Shown here: in pieces, positions 15,865 through 25,174 of the stretch
Position numbering within the stretch: the first letter of the stretch is position 1
Layout of the letters: each line of letters starts with the position of its first letter
From: SIG587 sp045531585
Lineage (GTDB): Bacteria; Bacillota; Clostridia; Oscillospirales; Acutalibacteraceae
Assembly: GCA_045531585.1 (NCBI GenBank)
Contig: JAZSEH010000021.1
Coordinates: 1 to 32,782, forward strand
DNA: 32,782 nucleotides
Reading direction: 5' to 3'
Translations under genes and position numbers: made by a program
Notes under the pieces: generated by a model
What the model was told of the DNA's origin: nothing
Seen by the model: only the letters and a program-made list of their open reading frames with translations
Database searches by the model: none

Positions 15865-16335
15865 CTACCATCTGTAATGAGCAAACGCTTTGTTTGCTTC
15901 AGCCATCTTATGAACGTCATCACGCTTCTTGGCGGCACCGCCCAGACCGTTGATGGCATCCAGGATCTCACCGGCAAGACGCTCCTTCATAGTTCTTTCG
16001 GAGCGGGTACGGCTGTAGGTAGACAGCCAACGCAGACCCAGAGTCTGTTTGCGCTCGGGGCGAACCTCGAACGGAACCTGATAGGTTGCACCGCCCTTAC
16101 GAACGGATTTAACCTCTAACTGGGGCATTACGTTTTCCATAGCCTGTTCAAAAACCTCTAAGGGTTCTTTTCCTGTTTTCTCAGCGATGATGTCGAATGC
16201 ACCGTATACTATTTTCTGAGCTACACCCTTCTTACCGTCAAGCATAATGTTGTTGATAAGACGAGTTACGATCTTGGAATTGTATACCGGATCCGGCAGT
16301 ACATCACGTTTTGCGATAAAGCCTCTTCTTGGCAC
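15865..16335 (-). CDS. rpsG: 30S ribosomal protein S7
   Basis: Primary binder of the 3' major domain of 16S rRNA, needed to assemble the small subunit head. The protein is 156 residues: PRRGFIAKRDVLPDPVYNSK at the N-terminus, MLDGKKGVAQKIVYGA, and a C-terminal MAEANKAFAHYRW. The start is a GTG at 16335 with AAGGAGGG 7 nt upstream; the frame stays open further upstream but without family sequence. In other bacteria S7 represses its own operon by binding the mRNA between rpsL and rpsG. The 152-bp gap here holds two hairpins that could do that. Confidence 0.97.
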   Translation of the reverse strand: MPRRGFIAKRDVLPDPVYNSKIVTRLINNIMLDGKKGVAQKIVYGAFDIIAEKTGKEPLEVFEQAMENVMPQLEVKSVRKGGATYQVPFEVRPERKQTLGLRWLSTYSRTRSERTMKERLAGEILDAINGLGGAAKKRDDVHKMAEANKAFAHYRW

Positions 16336-16368
16336 TTCGCTTCCCTCCTTCACATTTATGATATCATA

Positions 16369-16438
16369 GGTACTCGAGTGACAAAATTCTCGTGGTACCA
16401 AGCAGAGCGTTATCAATATATATGATAAACACTGCTTG
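16369..16438 (-). promoter_or_regulatory. Two stem-loops between rpsL and rpsG
   Basis: First stem (in transcription order) CAAGCAG (16432-16438 side) with CTGCTTG arms, 16399-16405/16432-16438, and an inner TTATCA/TGATAA stem (16410-16415/16423-16428). Second stem GGTAC-CGAG arms, 16369-16378/16389-16399. The gap is longer than the other gaps of this operon. A role in S7 feedback is inferred only by position. Confidence 0.45.
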
Positions 16439-16487
16439 ATAAAGTTTCAGCAGAGATTTCGTCTTCAAATTTTTCGTACTACAGTAA

Positions 16488-16913
16488 TTACTTGGCAGCT
16501 CCTGCCTTAGGACGCTTTGCACCGTACTTGGAACGACCCTGCATACGCTTGGCAACACCCTGCGTATCCAGTGTACCACGGATGATGTGGTAACGCACAC
16601 CGGGAAGGTCCTTAACACGTCCGCCACGGATAAGAACTACGCTATGCTCCTGGAGATTGTGACCAATTCCGGGAATGTAGGCAGATACTTCAATACCGTT
16701 AGAAAGACGTACTCTGCCAATTTTACGGAGAGCAGAGTTAGGCTTCTTCGGGGTGGAAGTCTTAACGGCGGTACAAACACCGCGCTTCTGCGGAGAATCA
16801 TTATCGGTAAGCTGGCGCTTCATAGAGTTGTAACCCTTTAAAAGAGCGGGAGCTTTAGCCTTTTTCTCTACAGTTTCACGTCCACTGCGTACTAACTGGT
16901 TAAAGGTTGGCAT
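16488..16913 (-). CDS. rpsL: 30S ribosomal protein S12
   Basis: Protein of the decoding centre of the small subunit. It has 141 residues: MPTFNQLVRSGRE start, TPKKPNSALRK (K56/K57) and GRVKDLPGVRYH (K101). These are the lysines where streptomycin-resistance changes occur; all are unchanged here, so no resistance is predicted from this gene. The ATG at 16913 follows AGGAGGTG; the frame is open further upstream but without S12 sequence. First gene of the rpsL-rpsG-fusA transcript, with its own promoter and a leader of about 100 nt. Confidence 0.97.
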   Translation of the reverse strand: MPTFNQLVRSGRETVEKKAKAPALLKGYNSMKRQLTDNDSPQKRGVCTAVKTSTPKKPNSALRKIGRVRLSNGIEVSAYIPGIGHNLQEHSVVLIRGGRVKDLPGVRYHIIRGTLDTQGVAKRMQGRSKYGAKRPKAGAAK

Positions 16914-16942
16914 ATTACACCTCCTATATAAAATGTATATAA

Positions 16943-16968
16943 CGCCGATATGGTATACCATATCTGCG
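16943..16968 (-). promoter_or_regulatory. Palindromic stem-loop in the rpsL leader
   Basis: GATATGGTATACCATATC (16947-16964) is an exact 18-bp palindrome, extended by CGC/GCG (16943-16945/16966-16968) across an A/G mismatch. It lies between the promoter and the ribosome binding site, about 15 nt from the latter. It could be an RNA hairpin or an operator. Confidence 0.6.
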
Positions 16969-17021
16969 ATATATCCTTAATACCTGTGAAAAAACACTGA
17001 CGCATTTTCCCACAATTTAAC

Positions 17022-17050
17022 AGTTTATCATAAAGTATATGAAATGTCAA
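17022..17050 (-). promoter_or_regulatory. Promoter of rpsL-rpsG-fusA
   Basis: On the minus strand TTGACA (17050-17045), 17 bp, TAAACT (17027-17022) with extended TGA. Perfect -35 and a fair -10. It lies in the 207-bp gap after rpoC. Confidence 0.82.
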
Positions 17051-17079
17051 GCCTTTTTATACGAAGAAAGTATACATTT

Positions 17080-17112
17080 AATGGGAGCGTACACAGCGTG
17101 CACGCTCCCATT
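17080..17112 (-). terminator. Hairpin after rpoC, possibly a leaky terminator
   Basis: An 11-bp stem AATGGGAGCGT (17080-17090) with ACGCTCCCATT (17102-17112), just after the rpoC stop. In the direction of rpoC it is followed by AAATG and not by a T-run, so termination may be partial, or the hairpin may protect the rpoBC mRNA end. Confidence 0.5.
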
Positions 17113-17120
17113 TATAAGCT

Positions 17121-20100
17121 TTAACCGATTGCGTTGGTAATTATTGTTCCCTCTTCAAAATCGGGCTCGGCATCATCGGGGTTAATCTCGTTAACCTTCA
17201 TACCTGTGCCTGCAGGTACAAGCTTACCGATGATAACGTTTTCCTTAAGACCGAACAGCGGGTCTACCTTACCCTTAATAGCGGCCTCGGTAAGGACGCG
17301 GGTGGTCTCCTGGAAGGAGGCGGCAGACAGGAAGGATTCGGTAGCAAGGGATGCCTTGGTAATACCAAGCAGTGTGGGCTCATACTCGGCAAGAGTAAGT
17401 CCCTCCTCCCCTGCATCCATACGCTTTTGTATAGCTGCATTGGCCTCATATACCTCACCTGCATCGTAACGTACGTTCTGAAGCAGAGTGGTGGAACCGG
17501 GTTCGGTAATGCGAAGCTTACGCATCATCTGACGAACGATAATTTCAATGTGCTTATCGTTGATGTCAACACCCTGAGTACGGTAGGCATTCTGTATCTC
17601 GGCAATGATATAGTTCTGAACTGCCTGGGGACCCATAGCCTCAAGAATATCCTGAGGATATTTTGCACCGGGAAGGAGCAGATCGCCTGCCTTAACCTCG
17701 TCACCATCCTTAACAAGAGGACGGATGCCGTAAGGAATAACAACCTTTTCTTCAACAGCCTCACCGTCTTTAATGCCTGTTATAACGATAACGTTGCTGC
17801 GGCGCTCCTCAACGATACGAACGGTACCGTCAATTTTGCTGATAAGACCGCAACGCTTGGGACGGCGTGCTTCAAAGAGTTCTTCAACACGGGGCAGACC
17901 CTGTGTAATATCCTCGGTAGATGCGATACCACCGGTATGGAAGGTACGCATTGTAAGCTGTGTACCGGGTTCACCAATGGACTGTGCCGCAACGATACCA
18001 ACAGCCTCACCTACGGTTACGGGCTTGCCTGTTGCAAGGTTGGAGCCGTAGCACTTCTTACATACACCGTGACTTGAACGGCAGGTAAGAATGGAGCGAA
18101 TGGTAACCTGAGTTGCGCCTGTGTCAACTATCTTCTTGGCATCGGCCTCGGTCATCATATGGTCGCAGGATACCAAAACCTCACCTGTAGTCTCATCAAC
18201 AAAGTCGTTAAGCAGGTATCTGCCAACAAGACGCTCCTGCAGGGTTTCAAGGGTATGGTTACCGTCCTTAATGTCGGAGATAACAAGACCTTCGTCGGTT
18301 CCGCAATCGTCATCACGAATGATAACGTCCTGAGCAACGTCAACAAGACGACGGGTAAGATAACCCGAGTCAGCGGTACGAAGAGCGGTATCGGCAAGAC
18401 CCTTTCGAGCACCACGGGAGGAGATGAAGTACTCAAGTACGTTCAGACCTTCACGGTAGTTAGCACGAATGGGAACCTCAATAACCTTACCTGCGGTATT
18501 GGCAATAAGTCCGCGCATACCTGCAAGCTGACGAATCTGGCTCATAGAACCACGGGCACCTGAGTCAGCCATCATAAAAATGGGGTTAAACTCATCAAGG
18601 TTACCCTTAAGGGCATCGGCTACATCCTCGGTAGTCTTGTTCCATATCTCAATTACGTGGCGGCTACGCTCATCATCACTGATGAGACCGCGGCGGTAGT
18701 TTCTGGAAACCTTATCTATATTCTTCTCAGCCTCGGCAAGAAGTTCTGCCTTAACGGGAGGAATAACAGCATCGGTAACGGCAACGGTGATAGCACCCTT
18801 AGTAGAATACTTAAAGCCCGTTGCTTTGATGTTATCAAGCACGATAGCGGTATCGCTGGTGCCGTGGCAGGCAATACACTTGTCAATAATTTTGCCAAGC
18901 TGTTTCTTGCCAACCTTATTCTGAATAACGTCATCATTGCTCTCGATTACCTTCTTATCGGGATCCTTTACAGAGAAGCATATCTCAAGGTCAAGAGCGT
19001 GTGCAGGATCGGTACGGTCAACTATACCAAGGTCCTGAGGAATGGATTCGTTAAAGATTATAAAGCCAACGGTACACCATACAAGGCCTGAAACGCCGTC
19101 CTTGCTCATACGAACACGGATAGGAGCATGGAGACCGATAACACCGTCGTTATAAGCCATAATAGCCTCGTTTTTATCGCGGAATACCTTGTTTGCGCCG
19201 GGCTCATCTGCCTTAACAAGGGTCAGGTAGTAGGAGCCCAGAACCATATCCTGAGTAGGAACGGTAACAGGCTTACCGTCAGAGGGCTTAAGCAGGTTGT
19301 TGGCAGCCAGCATAAGGAAGCGGGCCTCGGCCTGAGCCTCTGCGGAAAGGGGTACGTGCACAGCCATCTGGTCACCGTCAAAGTCGGCGTTGTAGGCGGT
19401 ACATACAAGGGGATGGAGTTTCAGTGCCTTACCTTCAACAAGAACGGGCTCAAATGCCTGAATACCAAGTCTGTGAAGTGTAGGTGCACGGTTTAAAAGA
19501 ACGGGATGTTCTTTAATAACGGTTTCAAGTGCATCCCAAATCTCGGTACCCGCACGCTCTACCATCTTACGGGCAGATTTAATGTTGGTGACCTTCTTCT
19601 CCTCAACAAGGCGCTTCATAACGAAGGGCTTAAAGAGCTCAAGTGCCATTTCCTTAGGAAGACCGCACTGATACATTTTAAGCTCAGGTCCAACAACGAT
19701 AACAGAACGTCCCGAATAGTCAACACGCTTACCAAGAAGGTTCTGACGGAAACGACCCTGCTTACCCTTTAACATATCGGAGAGGGATTTTAAAGCACGG
19801 TTGTTGGGGCCTGTAACAGGCTTACCGCGACGGCCGTTGTCAATAAGAGCATCCACAGCCTCCTGAAGCATACGCTTTTCGTTACGTACGATTATATCGG
19901 GAGCGCCAAGCTCAAGAAGACGCTTTAAGCGGTTATTACGATTGATAACGCGGCGGTACAGGTCGTTAAGGTCGGAGGTGGCAAAACGGCCGCCATCCAG
20001 CTGTACCATAGGACGCAGATCGGGAGGAATTACGGGGATAACGTCAAGAATCATCCACTCGGGGCGGTTACCCGAAGCACGGAATGCCTCAAGCACCTCA

Positions 20101-20726
20101 AGGCGCTTGATTATACGGGCACGCTTTTGGCCTACGGCCTCCTCAAGCTCTGCACGAAGCTCGGCACAGGTTTTATCAAGGTCAATCTCGCAAAGAAGCT
20201 TCTTTATAGCCTCTGCGCCCATACCTGCCTCAAAATCGTCCTCATACTTTTCGCGCATATCACGGTACTGCTTCTCATTAAGAAGCTGCTTCTTCTCAAG
20301 GGGTGTGCTACCGGGATCGGTAACAATGTACTGAGAGAAGTAAAGTACCTGTTCAAGTGTTTTAGGTGATATATCAAGAGCCAGACCCATACGTGAAGGA
20401 ATGGTCTTGAAATACCAGATGTGAGAAACGGGGGCTGCCAGCTCGATGGTGCCCATACGCTCACGGCGTACCTTTGCGCGGGTTATTTCAACGCCGCAGC
20501 GCTCACATATTTTGCCCTTGTAGCGGATACGCTTATACTTACCGCAATGGCACTCCCAGTCCTTAGTGGGACCAAAGATGCGCTCGCAGTAAAGACCGTT
20601 CTGCTCAGGCTTTAAGGTACGGTAGTTGATAGTTTCGGGCTTGGTTACCTCACCGTGAGACCAGCTTCTGATCTGCTCGGGAGACGCAAGGCCTATTTTT
20701 ATTGATTCGAATTCAATGCCTTCCAT
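17121..20726 (-). CDS. rpoC: RNA polymerase subunit beta'
   Basis: Catalytic subunit of RNA polymerase, 1201 residues, the size usual for Firmicutes without large insertions. The N-terminal zinc site is C59, C61, C74, C77 (CHCGKYKRIRYKGKICERCG), the active-site magnesium loop is NADFDGDQM (446-454), the bridge-helix/trigger-loop region carries GARGSMSQIRQLAGMRGL and QLTMRTFHTGG, and a second cysteine cluster is SCDHMM with CRSSHGVCKKC. GGAGG lies 9 nt before the ATG. It follows rpoB by 14 bp, so the two are co-transcribed. Confidence 0.98.
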   Translation of the reverse strand: MEGIEFESIKIGLASPEQIRSWSHGEVTKPETINYRTLKPEQNGLYCERIFGPTKDWECHCGKYKRIRYKGKICERCGVEITRAKVRRERMGTIELAAPVSHIWYFKTIPSRMGLALDISPKTLEQVLYFSQYIVTDPGSTPLEKKQLLNEKQYRDMREKYEDDFEAGMGAEAIKKLLCEIDLDKTCAELRAELEEAVGQKRARIIKRLEVLEAFRASGNRPEWMILDVIPVIPPDLRPMVQLDGGRFATSDLNDLYRRVINRNNRLKRLLELGAPDIIVRNEKRMLQEAVDALIDNGRRGKPVTGPNNRALKSLSDMLKGKQGRFRQNLLGKRVDYSGRSVIVVGPELKMYQCGLPKEMALELFKPFVMKRLVEEKKVTNIKSARKMVERAGTEIWDALETVIKEHPVLLNRAPTLHRLGIQAFEPVLVEGKALKLHPLVCTAYNADFDGDQMAVHVPLSAEAQAEARFLMLAANNLLKPSDGKPVTVPTQDMVLGSYYLTLVKADEPGANKVFRDKNEAIMAYNDGVIGLHAPIRVRMSKDGVSGLVWCTVGFIIFNESIPQDLGIVDRTDPAHALDLEICFSVKDPDKKVIESNDDVIQNKVGKKQLGKIIDKCIACHGTSDTAIVLDNIKATGFKYSTKGAITVAVTDAVIPPVKAELLAEAEKNIDKVSRNYRRGLISDDERSRHVIEIWNKTTEDVADALKGNLDEFNPIFMMADSGARGSMSQIRQLAGMRGLIANTAGKVIEVPIRANYREGLNVLEYFISSRGARKGLADTALRTADSGYLTRRLVDVAQDVIIRDDDCGTDEGLVISDIKDGNHTLETLQERLVGRYLLNDFVDETTGEVLVSCDHMMTEADAKKIVDTGATQVTIRSILTCRSSHGVCKKCYGSNLATGKPVTVGEAVGIVAAQSIGEPGTQLTMRTFHTGGIASTEDITQGLPRVEELFEARRPKRCGLISKIDGTVRIVEERRSNVIVITGIKDGEAVEEKVVIPYGIRPLVKDGDEVKAGDLLLPGAKYPQDILEAMGPQAVQNYIIAEIQNAYRTQGVDINDKHIEIIVRQMMRKLRITEPGSTTLLQNVRYDAGEVYEANAAIQKRMDAGEEGLTLAEYEPTLLGITKASLATESFLSAASFQETTRVLTEAAIKGKVDPLFGLKENVIIGKLVPAGTGMKVNEINPDDAEPDFEEGTIITNAIG

Positions 20727-20740
20727 TTACCTTACCTCCA

Positions 20741-23700
20741 TTATTCTTCATCTTCGGATGAAAGACCGTAGAAATCCTCATCCTCATTTTCTACTATTGC
20801 CTCACCGTTTTCGTCCTCAAGGCCATAGCCCTCAAGGGTATCGGCAACGGTTTCCTCTTCAAGTAGGGGCTCCTCAGCCATTACAACGGGCAGGCCGATG
20901 TCATCATCGTCGTCAAAGGTCTGCTTAAGGTCGATTTCTTCATCAAACTTATCAAGCACCTTAACGTCAAGACCAAGGGACTGAAGTTCCTTAATAAGAA
21001 CCTTAAAGGACTCAGGAATTCCGGGCTTGGGAACGTTCTGACCCTTAACGATGGCTTCATAGGTCTTAACACGACCAACGATATCGTCAGACTTAATGGT
21101 AAGAATCTCCTGCAGGGTATAGGCTGCACCGTATGCTTCAAGTGCCCAAACTTCCATTTCACCGAAACGCTGGCCACCAAACTGAGCTTTACCGCCCAGA
21201 GGCTGCTGCGTAACAAGTGAGTAAGGACCTGTGGAACGGGCGTGAATCTTATCATCAACAAGGTGATGGAGCTTGAGATAATACATATAACCTACGGTTA
21301 CAAGATTATCAAAGGGCTCACCTGTTCTACCGTCGTAAAGTTGGGTCTTAGCGTCATCTCTCAAGGGAATCTTGGAGAAGTCAAGGGCAGCTGTATCCTT
21401 AAGATCGTAATTATCGGCCTTTGTAAGCTCCTCAGCACTGCGGAAGCAGTTACGGATATCCTCTTCTCGTGCACCGTCAAATACGGGGGTGCAAATCTTC
21501 CAGCCAAGAGCCTTTGCGGCATAGCCCAAATGCACCTCAAGAACCTGACCGATGTTCATACGGGAAGGAACACCGAGGGGGTTAAGAACTATATCAAGGG
21601 GAGTACCGTCGGGCAAGTAGGGCATATCCTCACTGGGAAGAATTCTGGAAACAACACCCTTGTTACCGTGACGACCGGCCATTTTATCACCAACGGAAAT
21701 CTTACGCTTCTGTGCAATGTAGCAGCGCACAACAAGATTTACGCCGGGGCTTAATTCAGAGGAATTCTCACGGGAGAATACCTTAACGTCAACTATTGTA
21801 CCGTACTCACCGTGGGGAACACGCAGGGAGGTATCTCTTACCTCTCTTGCCTTTTCACCGAATATTGCACGGAGCAGTCTTTCCTCTGCGGTAAGCTCGG
21901 TTTCACCCTTAGGTGTTACCTTACCTACAAGGATATCACCTGCAGTAACCTCGGCGCCGATACGGATAATACCGCGCTCATCAAGGTCCTTAAGTGCATC
22001 CTCACCAACGTTGGGGATGTCACGGGTAATCTCCTCAGGACCAAGCTTGGTATCCCTGGCTTCCATTTCATATTCTTCAATATGAATAGAGGTGTACATA
22101 TCCTCACGAACAAGCTTTTCGTTAATGAGAACTGCGTCCTCATAGTTGTAGCCTTCCCAGGTCATAAAGCCGATAAGGGCGTTTCTACCAAGAGAAATTT
22201 CACCGTTAGCGGTTGCAGGACCGTCGGCAATAACCTCTCCTGCCTTTATTTTCTGGCCAAGCTCAACAATAGGCTTCTGATTTATGCAGGTACCGTGGTT
22301 GGAGCGGAGGAACTTAATGAGAGGATACTCATCGGTCTCGCCGTTCTTGGTACGGATTTTAATAACCTCAGCTGATACGTAGGAAACCTCACCGTCACGG
22401 TTGGCGATTACAACGGCACCTGAGTCAACGGCGGCCTTGTATTCCATACCTGTGGCAACAATGGGGCTTTCGGTACGAAGAAGAGGCACGGCCTGCTTCT
22501 GCATGTTAGAACCCATAAGTGCACGGTTGGTATCATCGTTCTCAAGGAAGGGTATCATAGCGGTGGCAACCGAAACTACCATTTTAGGGGAAACGTCCAT
22601 AAAGTCGGCACGGGAGGCCTCAACCTCCTGGAAGCCGTCACGGTAACGGGCGTTAACCTTTTTGTTTACAAAGTAGCCCTCTGCATCAAGGGGCTCGTTA
22701 GCCTGTGCTACAATATAATCGTCTTCCTCATCCGCGGTCATATAAACAACCTCGTCAAGAACGCGACCTGTTTCCTTATCAACACGGCGGAAGGGAGCTT
22801 CAATAAAGCCGTATTCATTTATCTTTGCAAAGGTTGCAAGATAGGATATAAGACCGATGTTGGGTCCTTCAGGGGTTTCGATAGGACACATACGGCCGTA
22901 GTGGGTATAGTGAACGTCACGAACCTCGAAGGAGGCACGATCCCTTGAAAGACCACCGGGACCCAGAGCCGACAGACGGCGCTTGTGGGTGAGCTCGGAA
23001 AGCAGGTTGGTCTGATCCATAAACTGTGACAGCGGTGAGGAACCGAAGAATTCCTTTATGGCTGCTACAACGGGACGTATATTTATAAGTGTCTGAGGAG
23101 TGATGGTGTCGGTCTCAGAGGCCTGAAGAGCCATCTTTTCACGAACAACACGCTCCATACGGGTAAAGCCTATGCGAAACTGGTTCTGAAGCAGTTCGCC
23201 TACCGAACGGATACGGCGGTTACCCAGATGGTCGATATCATCAATGTTACCTACGTCCTTAGGCAGACCAAGGAAGTAGCTTACGGTAGCAAATATATCA
23301 TCAACGGTGATATGCTTGGGGATAAGGTTATCAACGTTTTCGGCAATAGCCTCGCGGATAGCCTCCTCACCTTCATTATTTTCAAGAATATCACGAAGCA
23401 CTGCAAAGGAAACGTTTTCGTTAATTCCAAGATCGGTAACGTCAAAGTCAATAAAGTCCTTAATGTCTACCATACCGTTGGAAAGTACCTTTACAACGCT
23501 TTTGTTGCCCTCTGCATCAACAACGTCAAGATAAGCCTCGTTTACACCCTTTCTCTGGAGCTCATAGGCTTTATCGCGGTTGATGGTCTCCCCTGCCTCG
23601 GCAAGGATTTCACCTGTCATAGGATCGGCAACGGGCTGAGCCAGAACGCGACCGATAAGACGGGGAGCAATGGAGAGCTTCTTATTATATTTATAGCGGC

Positions 23701-24526
23701 CTACTCTTGACAGGTCGTAACGGTGAGCATCAAAGAAGAGCTGCTCAAGATAAATTCTTGCACCCTCAACGGTAACAGGCTCACTGGGACGGAGCTTCTT
23801 ATATACCTCAATAAGAGCATCGTCGGTATTGTTAATCTCATCAATATCCATTGTGGCGGCAAGACGCTCGTCCTCACCAAAGAGGGCACGAAGCTGCTCG
23901 TTAGTAGCAACGCCTAAGGCACGGATAAAGGTGGTAATGGGAAGCTTGCGGTTTTTATCTATACGAACGTAGAGTATCTCATTCTGTGAGGTTTCGTACT
24001 CCAGCCAGGCGCCACGGTTAGGAATAATGGTAGAGGAGAAAAGACGCTTACCTGTTTTTTCCTCAATCTTATCCGCAAAGTATACGCCGGGAGAACGAAC
24101 AAGCTGAGATACGATGGCACGCTCAGCACCGTTGATAACGAAGGTTCCCGACTCGGTCATGAGGGGGAAATCGCCCATAAATACTTCGCTTTCCTTTATC
24201 TCACCTGTCTCCTTATTAAGCAGACGGGTGCGAACGCGAAGAGGTGCGGCATAGGTAGTATCCCTTGCCTTACATTCGTTTACGTCATATTTGGGGGTCT
24301 CGTCCAGACGATAGTCAATGAAATCAAGGACAAGGTTACCGGTATAATCGGTAATAGAGGACATATCGCGGAATACCTCTTTAAGTCCCTCGGTCACAAA
24401 CCATCTGTATGAATCCTTCTGAATTTCAATGAGGTTAGGCATATCAATAACTTCATTGATTTTGGAAAAACTCATACGAGTGTTTTTACCCATTTGTACA
24501 GGCTTGACATTCACTGTAGGCTTCAT
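20741..24526 (-). CDS. rpoB: RNA polymerase subunit beta
   Basis: Second catalytic subunit, 1261 residues. N-terminal SFSKINEVIDMPNLIEIQ and GAERAIVSQLVRSPGV. The rifampicin region reads FFGSSPLSQFMDQTNLLSEL then THKRRLSALGPGGLS: the Asp, His and Ser most often altered in resistance are unchanged. The C-terminal GGKAQFGGQRFGEMEVWALE is followed by an acidic tail of about 70 residues (QTFDDDDDIGLP ... FYGLSSEDEE), longer than in many relatives. AAGGAG is 13 nt before the ATG, a long spacer, so the start is a little uncertain. No rplJ/rplL precede it, unlike the common order. Confidence 0.97.
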   Translation of the reverse strand: MKPTVNVKPVQMGKNTRMSFSKINEVIDMPNLIEIQKDSYRWFVTEGLKEVFRDMSSITDYTGNLVLDFIDYRLDETPKYDVNECKARDTTYAAPLRVRTRLLNKETGEIKESEVFMGDFPLMTESGTFVINGAERAIVSQLVRSPGVYFADKIEEKTGKRLFSSTIIPNRGAWLEYETSQNEILYVRIDKNRKLPITTFIRALGVATNEQLRALFGEDERLAATMDIDEINNTDDALIEVYKKLRPSEPVTVEGARIYLEQLFFDAHRYDLSRVGRYKYNKKLSIAPRLIGRVLAQPVADPMTGEILAEAGETINRDKAYELQRKGVNEAYLDVVDAEGNKSVVKVLSNGMVDIKDFIDFDVTDLGINENVSFAVLRDILENNEGEEAIREAIAENVDNLIPKHITVDDIFATVSYFLGLPKDVGNIDDIDHLGNRRIRSVGELLQNQFRIGFTRMERVVREKMALQASETDTITPQTLINIRPVVAAIKEFFGSSPLSQFMDQTNLLSELTHKRRLSALGPGGLSRDRASFEVRDVHYTHYGRMCPIETPEGPNIGLISYLATFAKINEYGFIEAPFRRVDKETGRVLDEVVYMTADEEDDYIVAQANEPLDAEGYFVNKKVNARYRDGFQEVEASRADFMDVSPKMVVSVATAMIPFLENDDTNRALMGSNMQKQAVPLLRTESPIVATGMEYKAAVDSGAVVIANRDGEVSYVSAEVIKIRTKNGETDEYPLIKFLRSNHGTCINQKPIVELGQKIKAGEVIADGPATANGEISLGRNALIGFMTWEGYNYEDAVLINEKLVREDMYTSIHIEEYEMEARDTKLGPEEITRDIPNVGEDALKDLDERGIIRIGAEVTAGDILVGKVTPKGETELTAEERLLRAIFGEKAREVRDTSLRVPHGEYGTIVDVKVFSRENSSELSPGVNLVVRCYIAQKRKISVGDKMAGRHGNKGVVSRILPSEDMPYLPDGTPLDIVLNPLGVPSRMNIGQVLEVHLGYAAKALGWKICTPVFDGAREEDIRNCFRSAEELTKADNYDLKDTAALDFSKIPLRDDAKTQLYDGRTGEPFDNLVTVGYMYYLKLHHLVDDKIHARSTGPYSLVTQQPLGGKAQFGGQRFGEMEVWALEAYGAAYTLQEILTIKSDDIVGRVKTYEAIVKGQNVPKPGIPESFKVLIKELQSLGLDVKVLDKFDEEIDLKQTFDDDDDIGLPVVMAEEPLLEEETVADTLEGYGLEDENGEAIVENEDEDFYGLSSEDEE

Positions 24527-24666
24527 AGGTTATGAATCACTCCTTAAGATTTTTTACGGTCTTTGCTTTTGCCGTAATATAAACAATGGGGAGCGGCAAA
24601 TCAGAACTTTTGCCCCTTGAAAAAGTGCATTATAAGTGCATATTACCCCATCATTGGTAATTATAG

Positions 24667-24695
24667 ATTATAACCCACTCCAAAACAATAGTCAA
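24667..24695 (-). promoter_or_regulatory. Promoter of rpoBC and its leader
   Basis: On the minus strand TTGACT (24695-24690), 17 bp, TATAAT (24672-24667): nearly consensus, with AT-rich sequence upstream. The leader is about 135 nt (24527-24660) and has a GGCAAA/TTTGCC hairpin. It shows no U-tract and no riboswitch that I recognise. Confidence 0.85.
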
Positions 24696-24867
24696 GGGGT
24701 ATTTTTAAAAAGATTTGACAAAAATTTTTTTCGTACGAATTAACGAAATTTTATTTTGCTTTTTGCCAATTTTTAACAAACTTTCGCAAAAGCGACCCTA
24801 AAAGGAGATTTTTTACAATTTTCAGAAGAAAAATACCCTTAACAATATTGACAGTGTCACGTAATAA

Positions 24868-25174
24868 AAAACAACTCCCAACCGTTCGGGTGCGCGCCAT
24901 AGTGAAAATTTGGTTTTTCGGGTAAATTTGCCCCAAATCTTGCTGAAAAGCCTCATAATACGACAGTATTACTGCGCTTTTCATCTTCGCTTTGAAAACA
25001 AATTTATCCCTACAAAACTGCAACGCACCCAAAAACGGATGATTTTTTTGTAAGAACAGGCAAAAATCCGCGGTAACGCTGACGCGTACCGCGGATTTTT
25101 AACGCATTATTACGGTAAAAGCGCCATTTTTGGGCAATTTCTTACTATGGCGCACACCCGTTGGAAGTTGTTTC
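24868..25174. mobile_element. Inverted-repeat element of about 300 bp (MITE-like)
   Basis: The 648-bp stretch between rpoB and the next gene has no credible CDS but holds a long inverted repeat. The left arm (24868-24910) and right arm (25137-25174) match as CAACTCCCAA/CAACTTCCAA, then after a 5-nt gap CGGGTGCGCGCCATAGT against CGGGTGTGCGCCATAGT: about 25 of 27 positions. Internally there is a terminator hairpin (25062-25100) and a smaller GCGCCAT/ATGGCGC pair (25121-25127/25147-25153). Length and terminal repeats suggest a non-autonomous mobile element; no transposase is present and no clear target-site duplication was found. It could instead encode a long structured RNA. Confidence 0.45.
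25062..25100 (-). terminator. Strong terminator of the proX-sfsA operon
   Basis: A 14-bp stem AAAAATCCGCGGTA (25062-25075) with TACCGCGGATTTTT (25087-25100), giving a U-tract on the minus strand. It lies 75 bp after the last gene of the operon and inside the inverted-repeat element. Confidence 0.85.

Noticed and set aside
15187..16119. Plus-strand open frame of 310 codons opposite fusA and rpsG
   Set aside because: Crosses two real genes antisense; no ribosome binding site or family signature.
24527..24660. Ribosomal-protein leader (L10 type) or riboswitch before rpoB
   Set aside because: No rplJ follows and no known leader fold could be drawn; only a weak hairpin is seen.
24751..25032. Minus-strand open frame of 93 codons upstream of rpoB
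   Set aside because: It covers the left arm of the inverted repeat and AT-rich DNA and has no domain signature. More likely a by-product of a repeated element than a gene.
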